This document shows, piece by piece, positions 56,946 through 64,000 of a stretch of 64,000 nt of DNA. The position numbers and the translations under genes are program-made. Below the pieces are notes generated by a model. It was not told the DNA's origin. It made no database searches and saw nothing but the letters and a program-made list of their open reading frames with translations. Within the stretch, counting starts at the first letter, position 1; each line of letters starts with the position of its first letter. Location: assembly GCF_023169885.1 (NCBI RefSeq), contig NZ_AP025516.1:806001-870000 (forward strand), given 5' to 3'. This DNA comes from Desulfofustis limnaeus (GTDB lineage Bacteria > Desulfobacterota > Desulfobulbia > Desulfobulbales > Desulfocapsaceae).

Positions 56946-57620
56946 ATGCTCCTGGCCGTTGCCGCAACCGAAATTGAGATGCAACCGCTGCTGTCGATGC
57001 GCCCACCCGATGCCGGGGTTTCCTACCTGCTGTCAGGAGTCGGGCCACTTGAGACGGCGGTGCGGCTGACCAGTCACCTAGCGAGACTGGCGGAGCTGCC
57101 GGCGGCCGTGCTCAATTTCGGAGTGGCCGGGGCCTACCTCCCGCCGGCGCCGGGTGACTCGATGCCCGAAGTGCTCGATGTCTGTCTCGCCGAGCGGGAA
57201 GTGTTCGGCGATTTCGGTATCGCTTTCGGAGATCGGGTAGAACCGTTTGCAGTCCCTGAGCTTGGAGGCGTTGACGACATGACCTTGGATCCGGAACTGG
57301 CCCTACGGGCCGGTGCAATACTGAGCCATGTCGGGGTCCGATTCCATCGCGGCCCCTTCGTCACCGTTGCCGCGGCCAGTGGTACAGCGGATCGGGGACG
57401 TTTTCTGCAGCAGCGTCATCGGGCGCTTTGCGAAAACATGGAAGGAGCGGCGGTGGCTCGAGTCTGCCGGGAATTCGGGATACCACTGGTCGAATGCCGG
57501 GTCATCTCCAACCTGGTTGAAGATCGTCCGGGCCGGCCCTGGCACCTGCAGCCGGCTTGCCGAAAATCGGCGGAGATTGCCGGACTGTTACTGGATCATT
57601 TACGTGACGAGTTGCCATGA
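56946..57620 (+). CDS. mqnB: futalosine hydrolase
   Basis: 224 residues of the nucleoside phosphorylase/hydrolase fold: LLAVAATEIEMQPL, SGVGPLETAVRLTSHL, LNFGVAGAY and CENMEGAAVARVCREFGIPLVECRVISNL, with the catalytic Glu/Asp positions. MqnB splits futalosine to dehypoxanthine futalosine in the alternative menaquinone pathway. Its stop overlaps the mqnD start by four bases. Menaquinone would serve the NrfD-type protein at 6892. Confidence 0.9.
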   Translation: MLLAVAATEIEMQPLLSMRPPDAGVSYLLSGVGPLETAVRLTSHLARLAELPAAVLNFGVAGAYLPPAPGDSMPEVLDVCLAEREVFGDFGIAFGDRVEPFAVPELGGVDDMTLDPELALRAGAILSHVGVRFHRGPFVTVAAASGTADRGRFLQQRHRALCENMEGAAVARVCREFGIPLVECRVISNLVEDRPGRPWHLQPACRKSAEIAGLLLDHLRDELP

Positions 57621-58462
57621 CCCTGCTAACCCTCGGATTTTCCCCGTGCCCCAACGACACGTTCCTCTTTGCCGGCTTGGTCAACGGCTGGTGCGCTCAT
57701 GGGGTATCGCTGTTTGCCCCGCCTTTCCTGGAAGATGTGGAAACGCTGAATCGCTGGGCCTTCGAGCGTCGCCTCGACGTCACTAAGCTCTCCTTTCATG
57801 CGCTCGGCCACGTCCTTGACGAGTACTGTGTACTGGCTGCCGGCAGTGCTCTCGGTCGCGGCTGCGGTCCGTTGCTGGTGACTGCCGGCGCCACCTCGGT
57901 CGCCGCTCTGGACGGGGCCCGGATCGCCATTCCTGGCGCGTACACGACAGCGGCTTTGCTGTTCACTATGTATTTCCCGGGATCGGCCGAGACCGTGGAA
58001 ATGCGTTTTGACCGCATCCTGCCGGCGGTGGCAGCCGGAGAGGTAGCGGCCGGGGTGATCATTCACGAGAGCCGATTCACCTACCGTCAGCTGGGGATGA
58101 CGTGCCTGCAAGACCTGGGCCAGTGGTGGGAGGACACCACCGGTCTGCCCATACCGCTTGGCTGCATCGCTGCCCGGCGGAGTCTCGGGCAGGCGCGCCT
58201 GCGGTCGATCGAGGATCAGATCCGCGCCAGCCTGCAGTTTGCCCGATGCCATCCGCAGCGCTGCCGCGACTATATCCGACACCATGCCCAGGAGACCGAA
58301 GAAGCGGTGATCGATGCCCATATCGACCTCTATGTCAACGACTACACGATGGATTTGGGTGATGCGGGACGGGCTGCGGTCGCGGCGTTTCTGCAGCGGG
58401 GCCGGACCAGCGGCAGCCTGCCGACGGGAGAGTCGGGGTCCTTTTGTAGCGGTTGTGCGTGA
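57617..58462 (+). CDS. mqnD: 1,4-dihydroxy-6-naphthoate synthase
   Basis: 281 residues: LTLGFSPCPNDTFLFAGLV, RLDVTKLSFHALGHVLDEY and GRGCGPLLVTAG are MqnD signatures. It converts cyclic dehypoxanthine futalosine to the naphthoate core of menaquinone. It is coupled to mqnB by ATGA and followed after two bases by a MobA-like gene. mqnA, mqnC and mqnE are not in this window. Confidence 0.92.
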   Translation: MTLLTLGFSPCPNDTFLFAGLVNGWCAHGVSLFAPPFLEDVETLNRWAFERRLDVTKLSFHALGHVLDEYCVLAAGSALGRGCGPLLVTAGATSVAALDGARIAIPGAYTTAALLFTMYFPGSAETVEMRFDRILPAVAAGEVAAGVIIHESRFTYRQLGMTCLQDLGQWWEDTTGLPIPLGCIAARRSLGQARLRSIEDQIRASLQFARCHPQRCRDYIRHHAQETEEAVIDAHIDLYVNDYTMDLGDAGRAAVAAFLQRGRTSGSLPTGESGSFCSGCA

Positions 58463-58464
58463 CG

Positions 58465-59391
58465 ATGCTCGATCTCCCCCTCCATGTACCGGTGTGCCGG
58501 CTCGAGACAGGAGGCGACCCGGAAAAGAAGTTGATGCTGGCCCGACTCATCGACGAGTTGGCTGTTCATGAACTGGCGGCTGCCAGCATTGACGTTTCGG
58601 TGCTGAACCATGGGGTGGAGGAAGCAAGCAGTACGTTCGTCCGCGCGGCTGCTGCTCGTGCCGACCTGGTTTTGGTCGACGGGCCCTATGCCGGGAGCAC
58701 CGCTTTCCTGCAACTCGGAGCGCCATCAGTAGCCGATCCGGGGCCGGTTCCCACCTTTGCCTGCGCTGGCTTGGACGAGATCAAAGCGTGTTGCACCGCT
58801 CTTGTCCTTTGGCTTCATGAATGTCTGGCCCGGACGCCGGTGGGCGGGTGCGTGTTGATCGGCGGGCGAAGCTCGCGGATGGGACGGCCGAAACACCTGC
58901 TGCGTCGGGCCGACGGAAGAACTTGGCTGGAAGGCACCATCGATCAGCTGCGGCCTTTTGTGTCCCGCTGCGTCCTGGCAGGAGACGGGGACCTTCCAGC
59001 GAGCTGTATCGATCTCGAGCGGGTCTCCGACCTGCCAGGCGTGATCGGGCCGCTGGCCGGTATCGGTGCGGTTCTCCAGTGTCATCCTTGGTCCTCCTGG
59101 CTGGTGGTGGCCTGTGATATGCCCGATATCGGCACTGACGCAATCGACTGGCTGCTCAGCAGGCGACGGCCCGGAATCGTGGCGGTCATTCCGGTAAATC
59201 AGGAGCGCGGCGGCAATGAACCCCTGTTCGCCTGGTACGATTTCCGGAGTCTGATGCTGGTGCAGCAGCTGCTCCGCCAAGGGAGCCTGCGACCCCGCGA
59301 GATGGCGGCGCACAAGAGGGTGCTGCAACCGCCAATACCCGCCCCTCTTGTCCACTGCTGGCGCAACGTTAATCGGCCCGAGGAGCTGTAG
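58465..59391 (+). CDS. MobA-like nucleotidyltransferase with extra N-terminal domain
   Basis: 308 residues. The C-terminal 190 residues are a MobA-type domain: VLIGGRSSRMGRPKHLL with the NTP-binding motif, VIGPLAGIGAVL and VVACDMPDIG. MobA attaches GMP to molybdopterin. The N-terminal 115 residues (LARLIDELAVHELAAASIDV, ADLVLVDGPYAGSTAF) resemble a nucleotide-binding fold of MobB type but have no Walker A motif. The gene follows mqnD and probably shares its transcript. An in-frame GTG at 58453 is less likely. Confidence 0.75.
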   Translation: MLDLPLHVPVCRLETGGDPEKKLMLARLIDELAVHELAAASIDVSVLNHGVEEASSTFVRAAAARADLVLVDGPYAGSTAFLQLGAPSVADPGPVPTFACAGLDEIKACCTALVLWLHECLARTPVGGCVLIGGRSSRMGRPKHLLRRADGRTWLEGTIDQLRPFVSRCVLAGDGDLPASCIDLERVSDLPGVIGPLAGIGAVLQCHPWSSWLVVACDMPDIGTDAIDWLLSRRRPGIVAVIPVNQERGGNEPLFAWYDFRSLMLVQQLLRQGSLRPREMAAHKRVLQPPIPAPLVHCWRNVNRPEEL

Positions 59392-59565
59392 ACTGCGGTC
59401 ACGTCCGTTTTCCTCTCTCTTCTCCTGATTCCGATTCGGTTAGCCGTTTCTTTTTCCTTCGATCGATACTAAGATACCAGATAAACAGACCTGCGCACCG
59501 AACTCTCCTCCGGCTGCCGGACAGGCTATCAGCCGGCTGCGACGTGCCCGCCACGGACCGGTATC

Positions 59566-62535
59566 ATGACTGTACATCCCACCATCCTGCCCACTGCTTT
59601 TGATCCGCATTTCAAGGTATTCCATGAGTTGATGCCGTTCAAGGTTCAGGAGATCTTGTTGGTTTCCAGCCTCTATGATGCCTATATCATGGAGGAAGAC
59701 GGCAGTATTACGACCCGTTTGATCCACGAGTATCATGGCCTCAACCTGAGCAAGGCGCCCAAGGTGACGCGAGTCTCCACCGGAGAGGAAGCGCTCGAGG
59801 TGCTGGCCCGCAAACGGTACGACCTGGTCATCACCATGCCCTATCTGGGCGGCATGAACGCCTATGAACTCGGTCGGAAGATCAAGGAGAATCGGCCGCG
59901 GCTGCCGGTGATCCTGATGGCCCACAACCTCCGTTCCGTCTATCCGCTGCCCATCGATTACCCATCGCGCTGTATCGACAACATCTTCCTCTGGTGCTGC
60001 GAGGATGATCTGCTGATGGCCATCATCAAGAACGTCGAGGATCATGCCAACGTCGACAACGACACCGCCCGCGCCATGGTCCGGGTGATCATCTACGTCG
60101 AAGACTCGCCCGACTTCCGGTCTCTTTTTCTGCCGGCCCTCTATCGGGAAGTGGTTCGGCAGACACAGGCGGTGCTGGACGAGAGCATCAACGAGCGCCA
60201 TCGACTGCTGCGGATGCGGGCTCGCCCGAAGATCCTGCTGGCCCATACCTACGAGGACGCCAGACGGCTCTACGAGACGTATAAACCGTATGTCTTTGCG
60301 GTGATTTCCGACGCCCGTTTTCCCCGGGGCGGCAAGATCGACCCTCGGGCCGGCGAACGGTTTCTCTCCGATATTCGTGCCGAGGTCTCAGATCTGCCGC
60401 TGTTGATGATCTCGTCGGAAGAGCAGAACCGTATTCGTGCCGAGGCCATTCCGGCGGTATTCATTGCCAAGCAGTCAACGGAAATCAGAAACGACCTGCA
60501 TGAGTTCTGTTTGACCTACCTCGGTTTCGGCGACTTCGTCTTCCGTACGCCGGATGGCAAACCGGTGGCAACCGCTTCCAATATTATGGAATTTGAACGG
60601 GCGGTTGGCGTGGTGCCAGCCGACAGCCTGCGTTACCATGCGCTGCGCAACCATTTTTCCAACTGGATGATGGCCCGCTCCGAGGTCGGTCTGGCCCGTC
60701 AGGTGCACCGTGACTTCATCGGCGACCTCAACAATGCCGAGGATGTGCGCCGGGAAATCATCACCAAGGTGAGGGCCCTGAGGAAACTACGGCAGCAGGG
60801 AGTGATTACCGGCTACGATGCCGAATATTACGACCCTGAGATTAACGAATTCGTCAAGATCGGCGAGGGGCCCATCGGCGGCAAGGCGCGCGGGCTGGCT
60901 TTTATGTGGGCTTGTCTGCAACGGCCCGGGGCCAAGCAATCGGTGTTGAACGAATTCCCGGTGGTCATTCCGAAGACCGTGGTCGTCTCCGCCCAGGGGT
61001 TCGACGATTTCCTCACGCAGAACCAGTTTAGCCAGTGGGATGCGATTCCGGACGAGCATATCGCCGATCTGTTTATCGATGGCCGGTTGCCGTCCTGGTT
61101 GCGCCAGGAGTTGGAAGCACTCTTGCGCAAATGTCATTTCCCGCTGTCGGTCCGGTCGTCCAGCCTTCTTGAAGACGGCCAGTTCCGTCCTTATGCCGGG
61201 CTCTATTCCACCTATTTTCTGGCCAACAACCACCCTGATTTCGACACCCGCTTCGCCCATCTCGAATCGGCCATCAAGATGGTCTATGCCTCCACCTGGT
61301 TCGAGAGTCCGCAGGCCTTTTCCCGGGGAATCGGGTCTGGTTCGCGGGAAGACTCCATGGCGATCATCATCCAGGAACTGGTGGGAGCCGATTACGGCGG
61401 CAGGTGGTACCCGTCCATTTCCGGGGTGGCACAGTCACACAATTATTACCCGGTCCAGGGCATGCTTGCCTCCGAAGGCATCGCCCATATCGCCGTGGGT
61501 ATCGGCAAAACGGTGGTGGAAGGGGAGCGGAACCTCCGGTTTTCTCCGGCTCATCCGCAGAAGCTGATCCAGTTCTCCACGGTGGAAGACATGCTGGCGA
61601 ATTGCCAGCGCCAGCTCTACGCCCTGGACCTGACCACCGGCTGCGTCAACCGCTACAATGCCAACCTGGAGCGTTACCATATTCAGGACGTGGCGGACGA
61701 TCCGCCCGTACGAATGACGGCTTCTGCTTACATCCCCGAAGAACAGCGGATCAGAGATGCGGACATGCCGGGGATCAAGGTGATCACCTTTGCCCAGATC
61801 CTCAAGTATTCCGATTATCCGCTCGGCGATATCCTCAGGGAGTTGTTGACCATCGGGCGCACCGGCATGGGTAGCGAGGTGGAGATCGAGTTTGCCGTAC
61901 AATTGGCCCCCCGACTGGCCGATTCCACCTTTTACCTGTTGCAGATCAGGCCGATGGTCACCGGCGGTGAACGGGAGGATGTGTTTATCGAGTCGGCGGA
62001 GGTCCCGACCGCTCTCGTCTATTCCCGGCAGAGTCTCGGACATGGAAGGATTACTACGGTCCGCGACATTATCTATGTGAAACCGGATACCTTCGAGGCC
62101 GCTGCGACTCGGGAGATGGCCCGAGAGATCGGCGTGTTGAACCGCAAACTGGCCGGCGAAGGGCGCCATTTTCTGCTCATCGGCCCGGGGCGCTGGGGCT
62201 CCAACGACCACTGGCTCGGCATTCCCGTGCAGTGGAGTGACATCTCCAATGCTCAGATCATCGTCGAGGTGCGCAACCAGCTGCTGCGTGCCGATCCATC
62301 CCAGGGCTCGCACTTCTTCCAGAATCTCACCTCGCTCGGCATACCGTATCTGACGGTCGATGAAGAAAACGGTGGAACCGACACGTCGGACCGGGACAGG
62401 ATTGATTGGCAGATCTTGCAGGGGCTTCCGGTTGAATCGGATGGTCGCTGGGTCCGCCATGTGCGATCGGAAAAAGCGCTGCTCGCCAAATGTGACGGCC
62501 GATCCTCTATCGGTCTTATCTCGTTGACGAATTAG
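59566..62535 (+). CDS. PEP-synthase-like ATP-grasp protein with two receiver domains
   Basis: 989 residues. Two receiver folds lead: the first (about 25-145) has DLVITMPYLGG where the acceptor Asp should be, so it is a pseudo-receiver; the second (about 180-320) keeps YVEDSPD, ISDARFPRGG and AKQS and may be phosphorylated. Next is the PPDK N-terminal ATP-grasp region: GPIGGKARGLAFMW, PLSVRSSSLLEDGQ, SMAIIIQELVG and GPGRWGSNDHWLG. The swivelling-His and PEP-binding domains of true PEP synthase are absent, so it cannot be a complete PEP synthase. It ends with the bpt start on the next base. Confidence 0.85.
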   Translation: MTVHPTILPTAFDPHFKVFHELMPFKVQEILLVSSLYDAYIMEEDGSITTRLIHEYHGLNLSKAPKVTRVSTGEEALEVLARKRYDLVITMPYLGGMNAYELGRKIKENRPRLPVILMAHNLRSVYPLPIDYPSRCIDNIFLWCCEDDLLMAIIKNVEDHANVDNDTARAMVRVIIYVEDSPDFRSLFLPALYREVVRQTQAVLDESINERHRLLRMRARPKILLAHTYEDARRLYETYKPYVFAVISDARFPRGGKIDPRAGERFLSDIRAEVSDLPLLMISSEEQNRIRAEAIPAVFIAKQSTEIRNDLHEFCLTYLGFGDFVFRTPDGKPVATASNIMEFERAVGVVPADSLRYHALRNHFSNWMMARSEVGLARQVHRDFIGDLNNAEDVRREIITKVRALRKLRQQGVITGYDAEYYDPEINEFVKIGEGPIGGKARGLAFMWACLQRPGAKQSVLNEFPVVIPKTVVVSAQGFDDFLTQNQFSQWDAIPDEHIADLFIDGRLPSWLRQELEALLRKCHFPLSVRSSSLLEDGQFRPYAGLYSTYFLANNHPDFDTRFAHLESAIKMVYASTWFESPQAFSRGIGSGSREDSMAIIIQELVGADYGGRWYPSISGVAQSHNYYPVQGMLASEGIAHIAVGIGKTVVEGERNLRFSPAHPQKLIQFSTVEDMLANCQRQLYALDLTTGCVNRYNANLERYHIQDVADDPPVRMTASAYIPEEQRIRDADMPGIKVITFAQILKYSDYPLGDILRELLTIGRTGMGSEVEIEFAVQLAPRLADSTFYLLQIRPMVTGGEREDVFIESAEVPTALVYSRQSLGHGRITTVRDIIYVKPDTFEAAATREMAREIGVLNRKLAGEGRHFLLIGPGRWGSNDHWLGIPVQWSDISNAQIIVEVRNQLLRADPSQGSHFFQNLTSLGIPYLTVDEENGGTDTSDRDRIDWQILQGLPVESDGRWVRHVRSEKALLAKCDGRSSIGLISLTN

Positions 62536-63279
62536 ATGGCTCTCTACGATCGATTCTGCAATCAGGAATTTGCCCGGCTGGAGAGGCAGCTCGATCGTTA
62601 CTTCATCAGCCTGCGCATGGAGTGCCCTTACCAGCTGCCCTATGAGGCGACGTTTTACCAGGCCTTGTTCGGGCCGTTGACCGATCATGTCATGGAGTTG
62701 TTTCTGGCCGCCGGCTATCGTCGCAACGGCAACAGTCTCTATACCATGCGCTGTGCCTCCTGCTCATCCTGTATCCCAATTCGCCTGCACCCTGCCGAGT
62801 TCCGGATGAATCGCAACCAGCGCCGGGTGATGAAAAAAAATGCCGATCTTTCGGTGCATTTCAATTCGGTGCAGATGAACGAGGAAAATCTACTTCTCTG
62901 CGAGCGGTTCCTCAGGGAGCGCTACCCCCAGAGGTCGAATACCGCCCTTGGCTACTATTCCGGGTTTTTCCTCAACCATATCGTCACCTCGCTGGAACTC
63001 CACTATCGTCTCGACGGCCGTCTGCTCGGCAACGGCATTATCGACATCGGCGAAAACTGGATGAATGCCGTGTACTTCTATTTTGATCCGGATCAGGCGG
63101 GGCGTAGCTTGGGATCCTTCAATATCCTGACGATGGTCGATTTCTGCCGGCAAAAGGGAATCGATTACCTGTATCTCGGTTACTATATCCCCGGTGTTTC
63201 GGCCATGGACTACAAGGCACGTTTTTATCCGCATTATCTGCGGCTGGACAACACCTGGCGACGCTTTGACCGGCCCTGA
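62536..63279 (+). CDS. bpt: aspartate/glutamate leucyltransferase (Bpt)
   Basis: 247 residues of the Ate/Bpt family: ECPYQLPYEATFYQALFG, AAGYRRNGNSLYTMRCASCSSCIPIRL with the Cys cluster, FRMNRNQRRVMKKN, and a GNAT-like region with AVYFYFDPDQAGRSLGSFN and YYIPGVSAMDYKARF. The enzyme puts Leu (or Arg) on proteins with N-terminal Asp or Glu for N-end-rule degradation. It begins at the base after the previous stop. Confidence 0.92.
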   Translation: MALYDRFCNQEFARLERQLDRYFISLRMECPYQLPYEATFYQALFGPLTDHVMELFLAAGYRRNGNSLYTMRCASCSSCIPIRLHPAEFRMNRNQRRVMKKNADLSVHFNSVQMNEENLLLCERFLRERYPQRSNTALGYYSGFFLNHIVTSLELHYRLDGRLLGNGIIDIGENWMNAVYFYFDPDQAGRSLGSFNILTMVDFCRQKGIDYLYLGYYIPGVSAMDYKARFYPHYLRLDNTWRRFDRP

Positions 63280-63388
63280 GAGGACCACATGCCGGACTAA
63301 TTACCGATTGACTCCGACCGTATCCGGTATGATATTATAACGTATAAACCACACCAACGATGTCCCGTTCATTTGGGTTGGAGAATCT

Positions 63389-63577
63389 ATGAAGCGGTGG
63401 CAGCTGGAGAGTATCATCAGGGTCGCCGATAATCACCGTGCCAGAAAATTGGAGCTGCCCGATTGGCGGAGCGAAGGACTATTTTCGGGTCATTACAAAA
63501 TAGAATTTCGCAACGAATCGCGCTTGAGCGGTTGGCGCCGAAGGCTGGTGACGATCGTTCGTCGCCGGCGGGTGTGA
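63389..63577 (+). CDS. small basic ORF, possible protein
   Basis: 62 residues, 15 of them Arg. TTGGAGAATCT precedes the ATG. No motif is recognised (MKRWQLESIIRVADNH, ends RRRRV). It reads in the same frame as the following radical SAM gene, but the stop does not align with any Cys. May be spurious. Confidence 0.3.
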   Translation: MKRWQLESIIRVADNHRARKLELPDWRSEGLFSGHYKIEFRNESRLSGWRRRLVTIVRRRRV

Positions 63578-63637
63578 CGGCTCCGGGTGCCTGGCAAACA
63601 GACGAAGAGTCGGCCGCAACCGCGGAGGGGCGAGATC

Positions 63638-64000
63638 ATGAAGGAAGCATTGCTCTATCAACCAGGCGACGACGGTTCGGTCCATTGCCGTCTCTGTTCC
63701 CATCAATGCACTGTCAAGCCCGGCCGACGGGGTATCTGCGGTGTTCGGGAAAACCGGGAAGGAAAACTCTATTCGCTGGTGTACGGCAAAGTTGCCGCGG
63801 AACACATCGACCCGGTGGAAAAGAAACCGCTGTTCCATTTTCTCCCCGGTTCGCTGACCTATTCCCTGTCCACCGTTGGGTGCAATTTCCGCTGCCTGCA
63901 CTGTCAGAACCATACCATCTCCCAGGTTGTCGGGTCGCCTGATGAGATGCCTCATCAGCGCCGTCGGCCGGCAGACATCGTCGCCGCAGCGGAGGCGTCA
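63638..64000 (+). CDS. amrS: AmmeMemoRadiSam-type radical SAM protein (3' end outside window)
   Basis: 121 residues present, open to the right edge. N-terminal zinc-like Cys set (CRLCSHQCTVKPGRRGICGVREN), EKKPLFHFLPGS, then the radical SAM motif VGCNFRCLHCQNHTISQ (CX3CX2C). This arrangement is the AmrS (PflA-like) type, often next to AmrA/AmrB genes, which would lie to the right. GGAGGGG precedes ATG 63638. Confidence 0.85.
   Translation, partial: MKEALLYQPGDDGSVHCRLCSHQCTVKPGRRGICGVRENREGKLYSLVYGKVAAEHIDPVEKKPLFHFLPGSLTYSLSTVGCNFRCLHCQNHTISQVVGSPDEMPHQRRRPADIVAAAEAS

Noticed and set aside
63575-63577. In-frame TGA between a small ORF and the radical SAM gene, possible second selenocysteine
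   Set aside because: The upstream part is Arg-rich with no family match, the TGA aligns with no conserved Cys, and the radical SAM gene has its own ribosome-binding site and start.

Overview
The window reads as a piece of the chromosome of an anaerobic deltaproteobacterium (Desulfobacterota, probably a Desulfobulbales-type sulfur-metabolising bacterium). This is an inference from gene content: the futalosine menaquinone route (mqnB, mqnD), a stand-alone NrfD-type quinol membrane protein, many Cys-bearing PAS sensor proteins, RNase Y and RemA/DUF370 in a Gram-negative setting (LolA, Pal, Skp/OmpH), a Bpt aminoacyl-transferase, and one gene that is readable only if UGA is decoded as selenocysteine. 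Coding density is high and short operons alternate between strands.

Layout. 1-3 kb: 3' part of a PAS histidine kinase with receiver, a TM2-domain protein and NagZ. 3.2-6.2 kb: a diguanylate cyclase whose rho-independent terminator is followed, at the end of its T-run, by a complete group IIC intron with its reverse transcriptase/maturase. 6.2-8.7 kb: a strong promoter, a 36-residue membrane microprotein, an NrfD-family protein and a MerR-type regulator with a Cys cluster. 8.8-12.4 kb: ilvN - aminotransferase - ilvB-like genes. 12.4-14.5 kb (minus): a CoA-disulfide-reductase-like flavoenzyme with an in-frame TGA exactly at the redox-active cysteine, and a DUF3943 protein. 14.7-19.8 kb: CBS/DUF294 protein, DnaQ-like exonuclease, DUF4212 subunit and Na+/solute symporter. 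19.9-22.3 kb: a multi-PAS sigma-54 activator. 22.5-31.5 kb: the Pho region, with phoU-pstC-pstA-pstS-pstB on the minus strand diverging from phoB-phoR; phoB is split by an IS200/IS605-type element. 31.6-40.7 kb: a PAS sensor kinase, then a minus-strand operon (lytic transglycosylase, MoaE-like, HDOD, hybrid kinase, YihY). 40.9-45.8 kb: Nudix, coiled-coil protein, zapA, a probable 6S RNA, rny, tyrS. 45.9-48.1 kb (minus): a Fur/PerR-type regulator, a radical SAM protein and an unknown protein. 48.4-52.3 kb: pal, skp/ompH, yicC, remA-like, gmk, rlmB. 52.4-55.2 kb (minus): S1-repeat protein, lolA, a glutamate-racemase-like protein lacking the second catalytic Cys. 55.5-64 kb: FmdB zinc ribbon, queA, mqnB-mqnD-mobA-like, an ATP-grasp PEP-synthase-like protein with receiver domains, bpt, and the start of an AmmeMemoRadiSam-type radical SAM gene cut by the window end.

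The strongest unusual signals are: (1) a probable selenoprotein at 13155-14507, with TGA at codon 43, the position of the catalytic Cys43 of CoA-disulfide reductase, and a SECIS-like hairpin with a GGUCU apical loop just downstream; (2) phoB interrupted at the end of the receiver domain by an IS200-type insertion, beside 11-bp-spaced repeats that look like a Pho box; (3) a class C intron (CGC triad in domain V) sitting directly behind a terminator; and (4) a recurring three-cysteine PAS signature shared by three separate sensor proteins. All functional names come from reading motifs; no database search was run.
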